Assembly: GCF_900890425.1 (NCBI RefSeq)
Contig: NZ_CAAHFG010000002.1
Location: forward strand, 1 to 64,000
DNA from: Pontiella desulfatans
GTDB lineage: Bacteria > Verrucomicrobiota > Kiritimatiellia > Kiritimatiellales > Pontiellaceae
Length of the DNA: 64,000 bases
Direction: 5' to 3'
The notes beneath the pieces were generated by a model. The model was not told the DNA's origin. It worked only from the letters and a program-made list of their open reading frames with translations, and did not search any database. Each line of letters opens with the position of its first letter. Position 1 is the stretch's first letter. Positions 50,124 to 64,000 of the stretch are shown piece after piece. The position numbers and the translations under genes are program-made.

Positions 50124-50579
50124 TTAGTTCCCCTGGATATAATCGAAGGAGTAGTTGTCGTCTTCATAGACGGTGCTACCGTAATAGATTTTCAGGTGGG
50201 TTTGTCCCGAATTAAAATTCAGTATCATATCGTGGTTGTCGCTTGCGGTTACAGCGACATTGAATTCAGCCGTGACGTCCGAGGTTGTTTGATAAGTATA
50301 GGTTCCGGAGAATACCTGACTGCCAAAATGCCCGCCTGTTTTGCTCAGGGAAGAAGAGCCCGTAATGGTGAAGACGAGTGGATCCGAGTCTTCATAAACC
50401 TTGATGACATCGCCGACCGATAGCTGGCTCGGAGCATTCATTCCTCCGCCGTTTCCGCCGCTAGATGAACTATCGTCATCGTCCCCCAGGCACCCGGAAA
50501 ATGCCATCATGCAGCAGATTCCGATACTGCCAATTGCTAAGCTTTTGGTCATTTTCCACCATTTCGACTTCACTTCCAT
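50124..50579 (-). CDS. Small secreted lipoprotein with Asp/Ser/Gly linker
   Basis: The 151-residue protein starts at 50579 (GGAGA upstream) and has a lipobox region IGICCMMAFSGC with Cys near residue 30. An acidic DDDDSSSSGGNGGG linker and a beta-rich C-terminal domain follow (VIKVYEDSDPLVFTITGSSS). The layout is the same as the lipoprotein at 48649-49131, suggesting related surface proteins built alike. Function unknown. Confidence 0.68.
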   Translation of the reverse strand: MEVKSKWWKMTKSLAIGSIGICCMMAFSGCLGDDDDSSSSGGNGGGMNAPSQLSVGDVIKVYEDSDPLVFTITGSSSLSKTGGHFGSQVFSGTYTYQTTSDVTAEFNVAVTASDNHDMILNFNSGQTHLKIYYGSTVYEDDNYSFDYIQGN

Positions 50580-50824
50580 GTTCTTATCTCCATTGGTTAT
50601 GTGTGATGTATGCAACTCTACATATGCTTGGTTAAGTTATGTGAAGTGAGTGCGGAATGCAAGGGGGTTTGTTGAATTTGAGAGGTTTGATGATTGTCGC
50701 TTAAAGTACTGCACGGAATAGTGCTGCGCCCGTTTCTTGAAACCTTGCCGAGGACGCTTGTTGTTTCGGTGCGTGACTTCCAGTCTGGTCGCCACTATGT
50801 TTCGAATTCGCAGGAGGATTGGCC

Positions 50825-51448
50825 ATGGGCGAACCGGCATTCAAAGACAGGCGGTATACTTGGGAGGACTACCAGTCGTTCCCGGACGACAAGCGCTACG
50901 AGATCATCGACGGCGAGGTTTTCAACATGTCGCCCGCGCCGACCACGCGCCACCAGGAAATTTCCATGGAACTGGGCTACCGTTTAAGGGGTTTTCTTGA
51001 AGGGAAGCCCTGCAAGCCCTATGCCGCCCCGACCGACCTGAAGCTGTCGGACGAGGATGTTGTCCAGTCCGACCTGATGGTGGTTTGCGACGAGGGGCAG
51101 ATCACGGATTCCCACGTGGAGGGGGCGCCGGCCCTGGTGGTCGAAATCCTGTCGCCTTCAACGGAGGTGCACGACCGCAGGCGCAAGATGGAGCTGTATG
51201 CGCGTGCCGGCGTGAAGGAGGTTTGGCTGGTTTCCCCCGTTCCGCCGTACATCGAAGTGTTCTTGTTGGACGGGGCAACATATCGCCGAATGGGGAACTA
51301 CCAGGGTTCGGACAGGTTTGCATCGCCAAGCTTCCCGGAGCTGGAACTCGATCTGGAGGCTGTGCTGGGGCCGCTGCCGGAGTCCGGCGAAAGCGTCTAT
51401 GTTGTTAAAGAGGACGTCGCCGAATACCGGGCGAAAGGAAACGCGTAG
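50825..51448 (+). CDS. Uma2-family putative endonuclease (DUF820), copy 2
   Basis: The 207-residue paralogue of the protein at 46959 has the same core: YTWEDYQSFPDDKRYEIIDG, DVVQSDLMVVCD, ALVVEILSPST and YARAGVKEVWLV. AGGAGG lies six bases before the ATG at 50825, and the leader AGGATTGGCC is the same as before the other copy, which points to a recent common source of gene and leader. The role is unknown. Confidence 0.82.
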   Translation: MGEPAFKDRRYTWEDYQSFPDDKRYEIIDGEVFNMSPAPTTRHQEISMELGYRLRGFLEGKPCKPYAAPTDLKLSDEDVVQSDLMVVCDEGQITDSHVEGAPALVVEILSPSTEVHDRRRKMELYARAGVKEVWLVSPVPPYIEVFLLDGATYRRMGNYQGSDRFASPSFPELELDLEAVLGPLPESGESVYVVKEDVAEYRAKGNA

Positions 51449-51507
51449 CCGTCCGGTTCTCCTCCGAGGAAACGGGTGTGGGGCGGTTTTTGCGGGGAAA
51501 TGGATTT

Positions 51508-51524
51508 GCCAAACTTTTTTTGGC
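51508..51524. terminator. Small hairpin upstream of the tuf cluster promoter
   Basis: GCCAAA-CTTTT-TTTGGC forms a 6-bp stem just before the promoter. It could end transcription from the Uma2 gene, but it has no long T-tract after the stem. Confidence 0.35.
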
Positions 51525-51531
51525 TTGGGGG

Positions 51532-51559
51532 TTGACTCTTCCGTCCGGTTCTATATATT
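51532..51559 (+). promoter_or_regulatory. Sigma-70-type promoter for the tRNA-Thr/tuf cluster
   Basis: TTGACT (51532-51537) and TATATT (51554-51559) are separated by 16 bases, and the sequence is followed by about 125 bases of leader before the tRNA. It is the best promoter match in the window and suits a highly expressed translation operon. Confidence 0.7.
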
Positions 51560-51684
51560 GCGCCGTCTTATTTGCCAGATATGCCTAGGCGGCAGGTAGG
51601 AATATTTTTGTAGGAACAAGCCCAGCGAGTACATTTTTTACCGGTGTGCAGCGGGCTTGTTTGTCTGTTTTTTTGGATAAACAG

Positions 51685-51760
<76 letters not shown>

Positions 51761-51814
51761 TTTATTCGATTTGTTGTAAGATTGTTAACTGAGAAGATTC
51801 AGGAGGTAAACAAA

Positions 51815-53014
<1,200 letters not shown>

Positions 53015-53033
53015 AACCAGCGAGTAACCGGGA

Positions 53034-53052
53034 CGGGCAGGCGATCCTGCCC
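53034..53052 (+). terminator. Hairpin after tuf, possible attenuator
   Basis: GGGCAGG-CGAT-CCTGCCC is a 7-bp stem some 20 bases after the tuf stop. There is no T-tract, so it may limit rather than end read-through into rpmG. Confidence 0.45.
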
Positions 53053-53085
53053 GCGCCCGCGTTTAAACTCTAATAGGATAATACC

Positions 53086-53238
53086 ATGCCAAGAGATATT
53101 ATCACTCTGGCCTGCACCGAGTGCAAAGAGCGCAACTACACCGGAACCCGCAATAAAAAGCTGGAAACGAGTCGTCGCGAGATCAAGAAGTATTGCCCGC
53201 GGGATAAGCGGCATACCCTTCATCGCGAAACGAAGTAG
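53086..53238 (+). CDS. rpmG: 50S ribosomal protein L33
   Basis: A 50-residue protein, [20 protein letters not shown]...[16 protein letters not shown] in outline, with the two CxxC-type pairs (CTEC and a later CPRD with one Cys, so only three cysteines). It has the size, charge and tuf-rpmG-tRNA-Trp-secE position of L33. The TAATAGGATAATACC leader gives a modest ribosome binding site (AGGA). Confidence 0.93.
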   Translation: MPRDIITLACTECKERNYTGTRNKKLETSRREIKKYCPRDKRHTLHRETK

Positions 53239-53258
53239 TTGATTCGATTTTTGACGAC

Positions 53259-53334
53259 AGGACGGTAGTTCAATTGGTAGAGCACCGGTTTCCAAAACCG
53301 GCTGTTAGGGGTTCGAGTCCCTTCCGTCCTGCCA
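53259..53334 (+). tRNA. tRNA-Trp (anticodon CCA)
   Basis: The acceptor stem AGGACGG/CCGTCCT, anticodon loop TTCCAAA with CCA, T-arm with GTTCGAGTC and an encoded CCA form a complete cloverleaf. It lies between rpmG and secE, as in many bacteria. Confidence 0.97.
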
Positions 53335-53357
53335 CTTACTTGAAACTGGAAAGCACA

Positions 53358-53555
53358 ATGAATAAACTAAACGTCGGTAGCCTGAAAACCTTCCTCGAAG
53401 AGGTGAAGGTGGAACTGCTGAAATGCACCTGGCCCACCCGCAAGGAACTGTTCGGTCAGTCCGTGGTGGTCATCATTTCGGTCATCATTCTCGGCGCTTT
53501 CGTGGGGCTTTGCGATGTGGTCAACATGAACCTCCTTCGCTTCATCATCCGCTAG
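53358..53555 (+). CDS. secE: Preprotein translocase subunit SecE
   Basis: A 65-residue SecE of the short form: amphipathic helix with FLEEVKVELLKCTWPTRKEL (about 12-31) and one membrane helix (VVVIISVIILGAFVGLCDVV). It clamps SecY in the membrane. The ATG at 53358 is chosen over an upstream start inside tRNA-Trp. Confidence 0.95.
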   Translation: MNKLNVGSLKTFLEEVKVELLKCTWPTRKELFGQSVVVIISVIILGAFVGLCDVVNMNLLRFIIR

Positions 53556-53579
53556 TTTATTCCGTAGGGACATTACGAA

Positions 53580-54134
53580 ATGCCAAAACAATGGTTCATC
53601 CTACACGCGCTTTCCGGGCACGAGCTGAAGGTTCAAAAGAACATCGCCAGCCGGGTGCAGCAAGAGGAAATGGAAGAGATCATCGGAGAGGTGCTAATCC
53701 CCTCCGAAAAGGTCTCCGAAGTGAAACAGGGACGGAAGACCACGGTGACCCGGAAATTTTTCCCGGGCTACCTGTTGATCAACATCAACCTGTTCAACGA
53801 CGACAAGTCAGTAAACGCCAGTGCGTGGACGTTCATCCAGAACACGCCAGGCGTAATCGGTTTCCTCGGCGGGGAACGTCCCGCGCCCATGAGCGACGAC
53901 GAAGTAAACAGCATCGTCAACCAGATCGAGGAAAAGAAGGAAGCTGTCGCGCCGAAGGTGATGTTCGAGCCCGGCGAAACCGTAAAGGTTACCGACGGCC
54001 CGTTCATGAACTTCAGCGGAGTGATCGAGGAAGTCGATCCGGAACGCGGCAAACTGAAGATCTCTGTTTCGATCTTCGGGCGTTCGGCTCCGGTGGAGCT
54101 CGAATACTGGCAGGTCGAGCGTTCGGCTGAATAA
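53580..54134 (+). CDS. nusG: Transcription termination/antitermination factor NusG
   Basis: The 184-residue protein has the NGN domain ([44 protein letters not shown]) and a C-terminal KOW domain ([20 protein letters not shown]). NusG couples RNA polymerase with Rho or the ribosome. Its place between secE and rplK is canonical. Confidence 0.96.
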   Translation: MPKQWFILHALSGHELKVQKNIASRVQQEEMEEIIGEVLIPSEKVSEVKQGRKTTVTRKFFPGYLLININLFNDDKSVNASAWTFIQNTPGVIGFLGGERPAPMSDDEVNSIVNQIEEKKEAVAPKVMFEPGETVKVTDGPFMNFSGVIEEVDPERGKLKISVSIFGRSAPVELEYWQVERSAE

Positions 54135-54151
54135 ATTTATTGAGGATTGTT

Positions 54152-54574
54152 ATGGCTAAGGAAATCACAGGGTACATCAAGTTGCAAATCCCCGCGGGGG
54201 CAGCAAACCCTGCGCCGCCGGTCGGCCCCGCGTTGGGTCAGCACGGCGTTAACATCATGGAGTTCTGCAAGGCGTACAACGCCGCCACGCAGAGCCAGGC
54301 GGGATTGGTTATTCCGGTGGTCATCACCGTATATAGCGACCGAAGCTTCTCGTTTGTCACGAAGAGCCCGCCCGCAGCGGTGCTGCTCAAGAAGGCCGCC
54401 GGACTCGCAAAGGGATCTGGAGTCCCGAACCGCGACAAGGTCGGGAAGGTAACCCGCGCGCAAATCGAGGAAATCGTTGAGACCAAGAAAGACGATCTCA
54501 ACGCCAATAGCCTCGATGCCGCCGTTCGTATTATCGAAGGCACTGCGCGCAGCATGGGAATCGAGGTGGAATAA
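54152..54574 (+). CDS. rplK: 50S ribosomal protein L11
   Basis: The 140-residue protein has [20 protein letters not shown], the L11 signature, and the C-terminal rRNA-binding domain. The ATG at 54152 is chosen over one four codons upstream because GAGGATT precedes it at normal spacing and MAKEITGY is the family start. Confidence 0.97.
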   Translation: MAKEITGYIKLQIPAGAANPAPPVGPALGQHGVNIMEFCKAYNAATQSQAGLVIPVVITVYSDRSFSFVTKSPPAAVLLKKAAGLAKGSGVPNRDKVGKVTRAQIEEIVETKKDDLNANSLDAAVRIIEGTARSMGIEVE

Positions 54575-54576
54575 AG

Positions 54577-55272
54577 ATGGCTACTCACGGAAAAAAATAC
54601 TCCGCAGTTGCGGAGAAGGTAACCAAGGAATCGGACTACAGCGTTGAAAGCGCCGTGGCCTTCCTGCAGGAAAACCCGACCGCAAAATTCGACGAAACGT
54701 TTGAGTTCGCCTTCCGGATGGGTGTAGACCCGACAAAATCCGACCAGGCGATCCGCTCCACCGTTGCGTTGCCGCACGGTACCGGTAAAGACGTTCGCGT
54801 CATTGTGTTCGCAACCGGCGATGCCGCCGAAGCAGCCCGCTCAGCCGGTGCCGCCGAAGTTGGCTTCGAAGACCTGATCAAGAAGATCCAGGATGGCTGG
54901 ACCGACTTCGACGCCGCCGTGGCCACGCCCGACGCGATGAAGGAAGTCCGCAAGGTGGCTCGTGTGCTTGGCCCGCGTGGCCTGATGCCGAACCCGAAGA
55001 CTGGAACCGTTACCGACGACACCGCCTCTGCTGTGAACCAGCTCAAGGCCGGCCGAGTCGAGTTCCGCATGGACCGCAATGGCAACATCGCGGTTCCGTT
55101 CGGCAAGCGCTCCTTCGAGAAGACGGCCCTGCTTGAAAACGCCAAGGCGGTCGTTGACGCGATCAATGGCGCCAAGCCGGCCACTGCGAAGGGCACCTAC
55201 ATCAAACGTTGCACCATTTCCAGTACAATGGGTCCGGGCCTTCGGGTCGCCCTCAAGGAAATCTCCGCATAG
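54577..55272 (+). CDS. rplA: 50S ribosomal protein L1
   Basis: The 231-residue protein contains the L1 hallmarks LPHGTGKDVRVIVFA and GPRGLMPNPKTGTV. L1 forms the ribosomal stalk for tRNA exit and often represses its own operon. It starts two bases after rplK. Confidence 0.97.
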   Translation: MATHGKKYSAVAEKVTKESDYSVESAVAFLQENPTAKFDETFEFAFRMGVDPTKSDQAIRSTVALPHGTGKDVRVIVFATGDAAEAARSAGAAEVGFEDLIKKIQDGWTDFDAAVATPDAMKEVRKVARVLGPRGLMPNPKTGTVTDDTASAVNQLKAGRVEFRMDRNGNIAVPFGKRSFEKTALLENAKAVVDAINGAKPATAKGTYIKRCTISSTMGPGLRVALKEISA

Positions 55273-55290
55273 GGAAGGGTTGGTATTTAG

Positions 55291-55821
55291 ATGAAACCTA
55301 CAGAAAAAGGTCTGAGACCGGAAAAAATCGCTGAAGCGAACGAGATCGATGCGCGCATTTCGGGGGCGCTGTACATGATCCTTGCCGACTATAACGGCAT
55401 GGATATGCCCAGCACCAACGAGCTGAAGAACTCGCTCCGCGAAAACGGCGCAGCGTACAACGTTGTGAAAAACCGCATGCTCAACCGGGCGCTGCCTGAA
55501 GACGCATCCGCGCTGCTCAAGGGGCAGACCGCGATGATCTACGGCGATGGCGACGTGGTTGAAGTGGCGAAGGTCATCAAGAAGTTTACCGCAGCGAAAA
55601 AGAAGCCCGTCATCAAGGGTGGATTTGTCGAAGGCAAGGCCATTTCCGCCAAGGATGTGGTCGAACTCGCCAAGCTTCCTCCCAAGGATGTCATGCGAGC
55701 GATGTTGCTTGGTACCTTGCAGGCACCGTGCAGCCAGCTGGTGGGCGTAATGGATCAGAAGATCGCAAGTTTGGTCTACGTGCTGAGTGCGGCAAAAGAC
55801 AAAAAAGAACAAGAAGCATAA
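55291..55821 (+). CDS. rplJ: 50S ribosomal protein L10
   Basis: The 176-residue protein has the N-terminal rRNA-binding domain (YNGMDMPSTNELKNSLRENG and YNVVKNRMLNRAL) and the C-terminal helix for L7/L12 dimers. The leader is short (18 bases), so a long L10 autoregulatory leader as in E. coli is not present. Confidence 0.96.
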   Translation: MKPTEKGLRPEKIAEANEIDARISGALYMILADYNGMDMPSTNELKNSLRENGAAYNVVKNRMLNRALPEDASALLKGQTAMIYGDGDVVEVAKVIKKFTAAKKKPVIKGGFVEGKAISAKDVVELAKLPPKDVMRAMLLGTLQAPCSQLVGVMDQKIASLVYVLSAAKDKKEQEA

Positions 55822-55863
55822 CCATAAATTTGAATTAGAAGCAGTTCATTAGGAGGCAAAAAA

Positions 55864-56277
55864 ATGTCCGAAGAAACAAAAGAAGAAGTAGTACTCGAAG
55901 GTAAAATGGCAGAATTCGTTGATTGGGTCGAAACCATCTCGGTTCTCGAACTTTCCAAGCTCGTTAAGGCGCTCGAAGATCGTCTCGGCGTAACCGCAGC
56001 CGCTCCGGCAGCAGTTGCCGTGGCCGCTCCGGCCGGTGGCGACGATGAAGGCGGCGCTGCTGCGCAGACTGAATTCGAAGTTGTTCTCACGGTTGCCGGC
56101 GGATCCAAGATCCAGGTCATCAAGGAACTCCGCGGCATCACAGGTCTCGGTCTGAAAGAAGCCAAGGAACTGGTTGACGGTGCTCCTTCCAGCATCAAGA
56201 CCGGTCTTTCCAAAGAAGACGCTGACGCCATGAAAGAAAAGCTCGAAGGTGTTGGAGCAACTATCGAAATCAAGTAA
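55864..56277 (+). CDS. rplL: 50S ribosomal protein L7/L12
   Basis: The 137-residue protein has the N-terminal dimerisation domain, an Ala-rich hinge ([20 protein letters not shown]) and the C-terminal factor-binding domain ([15 protein letters not shown]). It is about 15 residues longer at the N-terminus than E. coli L7/L12. AGGAGG precedes the ATG. Confidence 0.97.
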   Translation: MSEETKEEVVLEGKMAEFVDWVETISVLELSKLVKALEDRLGVTAAAPAAVAVAAPAGGDDEGGAAAQTEFEVVLTVAGGSKIQVIKELRGITGLGLKEAKELVDGAPSSIKTGLSKEDADAMKEKLEGVGATIEIK

Positions 56278-56334
56278 ACCTCCCGTTTTCTCGATTTTTG
56301 ACAGATTGCGTCACGCTTGACGTGGCATTGTATT

Positions 56335-56361
56335 GTTCCCCTTTGAGACCCAAAGGGGAAC
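56335..56361 (+). terminator. Strong hairpin between rplL and rpoB
   Basis: GTTCCCCTTTG (56335-56345) and CAAAGGGGAAC (56351-56361) pair perfectly over 11 bp with a five-base loop. It is not followed by a T-tract. In E. coli this interval holds an attenuator and an RNase III site that lower rpoBC expression below rplL; a similar role is likely. Confidence 0.65.
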
Positions 56362-56397
56362 AAGCGTTATATTCCAACATAAACCTGAAGGTGCGGG

Positions 56398-60162
<3,765 letters not shown>

Positions 60163-60208
60163 TCCATCCATTAAACGATCTACATTTTAGACTGCAGGAG
60201 GAACATCC

Positions 60209-63200
60209 GTGGAAAAGAATTCAAACGTTGCCGACATCTTCGGTATCAAGCAACAGGAACAGAGCGACTTTGCAAGCATTACGCTCGCATCGCCCGAGTC
60301 GATCCGTTCGTGGAGCCATGGCGAAGTAAAGAATCCGGAAACCATCAACTACCGGACTTTCAAACCCGAGAAGGGCGGCCTGTTCTGCGAACGCATCTTC
60401 GGGCCGACCAAAGACTGGGAATGCTCGTGCGGCAAATACAAGCGCATCAAGCATAAGGGCGTCATCTGCGACCGTTGCGGCGTGGAAGTCACCCTGTCGC
60501 GCGTCCGCCGCGAACGCATGGCCCACATCGAATTGGCCGTGCCGACCTCGCACATCTGGTTCTTCAAGGCGACCCCGAGCCGCATGGGGCTCATCCTGGA
60601 CATGACCATGCGCAACCTCGAGCGCGTGCTCTACTACGACAACTACATCGTGGTCGATGCCGGCGATACGCCGCTGAAGGAAAAGCAGCTGCTCTCCGAA
60701 GAAGAATACCGCGAAGCCATGGACAACTATGGCGTCGACAACTTCGTGGCCAAGATCGGTGCCGAAGGCGTGCGCGAACTGCTCACCAAGATCGATCCGG
60801 TTGAAACCCTTCAGGCTTTGGAAGAAGCCATGATGAACACCCGCTCCAAGCAAACCCGCAAGAAGCTGGTGAACCAGATGAAGGTGATGGAGGGCTTCAT
60901 CAAGTCCAACTCCCGTCCGGAATGGATGATCATGGAAGTGCTGCCGGTCATCCCGCCGGATCTGCGCCCGCTGGTTCCGCTCGAAGGCGGCCGTTTCGCC
61001 ACCTCCGACCTGAACGACCTCTATCGCCGCGTCATCAACCGCAACAACCGCCTTCGCACGTTGCTCGCGCTCAAGACCCCCGAGGTCATCATCCGCAACG
61101 AAAAGCGCATGCTGCAGCAGTCGGTCGACGCCCTGTTCGACAATGGCCGCCATGGCCGCGCCGTCACCGGGCCGGGCAACCGCCCGCTGAAATCGTTGAG
61201 CGACATGCTCAAGGGCAAGCAAGGCCGTTTCCGCCAGAACCTGCTCGGTAAACGTGTCGACTATTCCGGCCGTTCCGTAATTGTTGTGGGCCCGACCCTC
61301 AAGCTGAACCAGTGCGGCCTTCCGAAGAAGATGGCCCTCGTTCTCTTCGAGCCCTTCATCATCCGGCGCCTGAAGGAACGCGGTGTGGTCCACACCGTCC
61401 GTAGCGCGAAGAAGATGATCGAGCGCGAAGTCGACGAAGTTTGGGACATCCTCGACGAAGTGACCCGCGGACATACGGTGATGCTCAACCGCGCACCGAC
61501 GCTCCACAGGCTTTCGATCCAGTCGTTCGAGCCGATCCTCATCGAAGGGGAAGCCATTCAGCTGCATCCGCTCGTTTGTACCGCCTACAACGCCGACTTC
61601 GACGGTGACCAGATGGCCGTCCACGTGCCGCTCTCCGTTGAGGCGCAGGTCGAGTCGAAGAGCCTTATGCTGGCGAGCAACAACATTTTCTCGCCGTCTT
61701 CCGGCAAGCCGGTCACCACTCCGACGCAGGACATCGCGCTGGGGGTATACTTCCTCACGTCCGAATCGCAGTCCTACATGATGGAGCGCAAGTTCGGGAA
61801 GAAGAAATCCGGCAACGAGCATCTGCGCATGATGAATGACATCATGGAAGTGCACACGGCCTACGACGAAGGCGTCGTCCGGTTGCACGACCGCATTCGC
61901 TACCGCAATCCCGACTACCAGCGCGAAACCCGCAACGGCGACCAGGAACGCTCCGTGATCACCACCACGGTGGGCCGTGTCTTCTTCAACGAAGTCTGGC
62001 CGAGTGAACTCGGATTCGTGAACAAGACCGCCACCAAGAAGGTGGTCGGAATCCTCATCGAGCAGTGCTACGAAATCTCCGGGCACAACGTCACCGTCAC
62101 CGTCCTGGATGCCCTCAAGAACCTCGGCTACGAACACGCCACCCGTTCCGGCATGTCCATCGGCCTCTGCGACATGATCATTCCGCAGGACAAAGGCGAG
62201 ATGGTGGCCAAGGCCCGCGAGGAAATCGAGGGCGTTGAAGCCAAGCACCGCAAGGGTCTCATCACCGAGGGTGAACGCTACAACATGATCATCGACATCT
62301 GGACCGACACCAACGACAAGCTGACCAACAAGCTGTTCGACGTGCTCGAAAAGAACGACGACCCGATGAACGTGCAGTCCAAGGAAGAACTCAACCCGGT
62401 CTACGTGATGGTCGATTCCGGTGCCCGTGGTTCGCGCCAGCAGATCCGCCAGCTGGCCGGCATGCGTGGCCTGATGGCCAAGCCGTCCGGCGAAATTATC
62501 GAACGTCCGATTCTGTCGAACTTCCGTGAAGGTTTGTCGGTGCTCGAATACTTCATTTCGACGCACGGTGCCCGCAAAGGTCTGGCCGATACCGCGTTGA
62601 AAACCGCCGACTCCGGTTACCTTACCCGTAAGCTGGTCGACGTTTCGCACGATATCATCATCACCGAGGAAGACTGCCACACGCTCAACGGCATTGAAGT
62701 CAGCGCCATCACCGAAGGCGACGACGAGCTCGTCTCCCTGGCAACGCGCATCATCGGCCGTACGGCTGCGGAAGACATCTGCAACCCGCACACGCTGGAA
62801 GTCCTCGTGGCCGCCGGCGAGCTGATCGATAAATATTCCGCCCGCAAGGTGGAAAGCGCCGGGGTTGAAACCGTGGTGATCCGCTCCGTGCTGACCTGCG
62901 AATCCCGTCGCGGCGTCTGCGCCAAATGCTACGGCAAAAACCTCGCCACCGGCAAGGTGGCCCAGCTCGGCCAGCCCGTGGGCATCATCGCGGCGCAGTC
63001 GATTGGTGAGCCGGGCACGCAGCTGACCATGCGTACGTTCCACATCGGTGGTACGGCATCGTCCGTATTTAAACAGCCGAAGGTAATCGCCAAGTCCGGC
63101 GGTTTCGCCAAGTACGAAGGCATCCGTTCCGTTAAGGTCGATAGCAAGAACGTCATCCTCAACAAAAACGGCAACATTGTTATTGTCGACGAGGAAGGTC

Positions 63201-64000
63201 GCGAACTCGAGCGCTATGCCCTCGTGATCGGCGCCCTCGTTTCCGTCGATGACGGCGGCGAAGTGAAAGCCGGCGAAACGTTTGTTGAGTGGGATCCGTA
63301 CTCCGTTCCGATTCTTTCCGAACACGACGGTAAACTTGAGTTCCACGACTTCATCGAGGGGGTAACGGTCCAGAAGGCCGTCGACGAATCCACCGGTGTT
63401 GAAGGCCTAACGGTCATGGAACACAAGGAAGACCTCCACCCGCAGATCGTGATCGTCGGAAAAGACGGCAACAAGGGCTTCTACTCCATCCCGGCCGGAG
63501 CCCAGGTGATGATCAAGGAAGGCGAGCAGATCGGCGCGGGTTACACCCTGGCGCGTACGCCGCGTAAGACGGTTCGTACGAAGGACATCACCGGTGGTCT
63601 GCCGCGTGTGGCCGAGCTCGTCGAAGCCCGTACCCCGAAGGAAGCGGCCGAGATCGCCAAGATCGAAGGCATCGTTGAACTCGGCGGCATTGCCAAGGGC
63701 AAGCGCAAGCTCATCGTTCGCGACACCGTCACCGGTGCCGAGGAAGAGCACCTCATCCCGATGAACAAGCACGTCATCGTGTTCCCCGGCGACTTTGTCC
63801 ACAAGGGGCAGCAGCTCACCGAAGGCCCGATTGTTCCGCAGGAACTGCTCGAGGTTTGCGGACCGCAGGACCTGCAGGAATATCTCGTGAACGAGGTCCA
63901 GGCCGTCTACCGTCTGCAAGGGGTGGAAATCAACGACAAGCACATCGAGGTGATCGTTCGCCAGATGCTGCGCAAGGTCAAGATTACCGATCCCGGCGAC
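60209..64000 (+). CDS. rpoC: RNA polymerase subunit beta' (3' end beyond the window)
   Basis: The frame starts with GTG at 60209 behind CAGGAGG and is open for 1264 codons to the window edge. Seen are the zinc-binding [20 protein letters not shown], the catalytic [15 protein letters not shown] with the three Mg-binding aspartates, the bridge-helix/trigger-loop region [20 protein letters not shown]-like (here [16 protein letters not shown]) and [16 protein letters not shown]. About 100 to 150 residues are probably missing. Confidence 0.97.
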   Translation, partial: MEKNSNVADIFGIKQQEQSDFASITLASPESIRSWSHGEVKNPETINYRTFKPEKGGLFCERIFGPTKDWECSCGKYKRIKHKGVICDRCGVEVTLSRVRRERMAHIELAVPTSHIWFFKATPSRMGLILDMTMRNLERVLYYDNYIVVDAGDTPLKEKQLLSEEEYREAMDNYGVDNFVAKIGAEGVRELLTKIDPVETLQALEEAMMNTRSKQTRKKLVNQMKVMEGFIKSNSRPEWMIMEVLPVIPPDLRPLVPLEGGRFATSDLNDLYRRVINRNNRLRTLLALKTPEVIIRNEKRMLQQSVDALFDNGRHGRAVTGPGNRPLKSLSDMLKGKQGRFRQNLLGKRVDYSGRSVIVVGPTLKLNQCGLPKKMALVLFEPFIIRRLKERGVVHTVRSAKKMIEREVDEVWDILDEVTRGHTVMLNRAPTLHRLSIQSFEPILIEGEAIQLHPLVCTAYNADFDGDQMAVHVPLSVEAQVESKSLMLASNNIFSPSSGKPVTTPTQDIALGVYFLTSESQSYMMERKFGKKKSGNEHLRMMNDIMEVHTAYDEGVVRLHDRIRYRNPDYQRETRNGDQERSVITTTVGRVFFNEVWPSELGFVNKTATKKVVGILIEQCYEISGHNVTVTVLDALKNLGYEHATRSGMSIGLCDMIIPQDKGEMVAKAREEIEGVEAKHRKGLITEGERYNMIIDIWTDTNDKLTNKLFDVLEKNDDPMNVQSKEELNPVYVMVDSGARGSRQQIRQLAGMRGLMAKPSGEIIERPILSNFREGLSVLEYFISTHGARKGLADTALKTADSGYLTRKLVDVSHDIIITEEDCHTLNGIEVSAITEGDDELVSLATRIIGRTAAEDICNPHTLEVLVAAGELIDKYSARKVESAGVETVVIRSVLTCESRRGVCAKCYGKNLATGKVAQLGQPVGIIAAQSIGEPGTQLTMRTFHIGGTASSVFKQPKVIAKSGGFAKYEGIRSVKVDSKNVILNKNGNIVIVDEEGRELERYALVIGALVSVDDGGEVKAGETFVEWDPYSVPILSEHDGKLEFHDFIEGVTVQKAVDESTGVEGLTVMEHKEDLHPQIVIVGKDGNKGFYSIPAGAQVMIKEGEQIGAGYTLARTPRKTVRTKDITGGLPRVAELVEARTPKEAAEIAKIEGIVELGGIAKGKRKLIVRDTVTGAEEEHLIPMNKHVIVFPGDFVHKGQQLTEGPIVPQELLEVCGPQDLQEYLVNEVQAVYRLQGVEINDKHIEVIVRQMLRKVKITDPGD

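Noticed and set aside
60221-63346. A 1041-codon minus-strand frame
   Set aside because: It is antisense to rpoC over its whole length and resembles no protein family; a shadow of strong codon bias in a highly expressed gene.

Overview
The window looks like a chromosomal segment of a marine, polysaccharide-degrading bacterium of the PVC superphylum, most likely Kiritimatiellota (Pontiella-like). This is an inference from four clustered secreted sulfatases with sugar-uptake genes, hyp (hydrogenase maturation) genes pointing to an anaerobic life, a PVC-style EF-Tu, and many secreted multidomain proteins. No 16S rRNA gene is present to settle it.

Positions 1-22555 hold an integrated phage-like element, or parts of two. 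Head and packaging genes run in one direction: a TerS-like gene, terL, a Mu-type (DUF935) portal, a protease with a nested scaffold, a decoration-like protein and the major capsid protein. No tail genes are seen. An IS3-family element splits terL with a clean 3-bp target duplication, and the integrase carries two in-frame stops, so this copy is probably defective. Three AT-richer cargo islands lie between the GC-rich structural genes: an HNH protein cassette with a ribbon-helix-helix gene (3248-5440), a 1703-residue secreted mosaic protein (7116-12227), and a helicase + DarT1-like toxin + NADAR-type antitoxin cassette (16972-19778). A tRNA 3'-end fragment, the broken integrase, a sigma-like regulator and a truncated second portal copy follow. 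Two repeat systems run through this part: a TTTGATTT leader followed by a small dyad near the ribosome binding site, and patchworks of short phrase-like repeats joined by CCGCACCG, some translated inside phage genes.

Positions 22560-25466 hold two secreted surface proteins and about 1 kb of decayed sequence. Positions 25467-42859 form a carbohydrate/sulfate-ester utilisation region: ABC sugar permeases and binding protein, an esterase, a nucleotidyltransferase, four type I sulfatases, two phosphatase-like metalloenzymes and a FAD-dependent oxidoreductase. Two copies of a hairpin-bearing repeat sit just upstream of sulfatase genes.

Positions 42863-48567 are hypC-hypD-hypE, with a TIR-TPR protein gene and a Uma2-type nuclease gene between hypD and hypE. 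Two lipoproteins, a membrane protein and a second Uma2 paralogue follow.

Positions 51532-64000 are the conserved translation/transcription cluster: tRNA-Thr, tuf, rpmG, tRNA-Trp, secE, nusG, rplK, rplA, rplJ, rplL, rpoB and rpoC, the last running off the end of the window.
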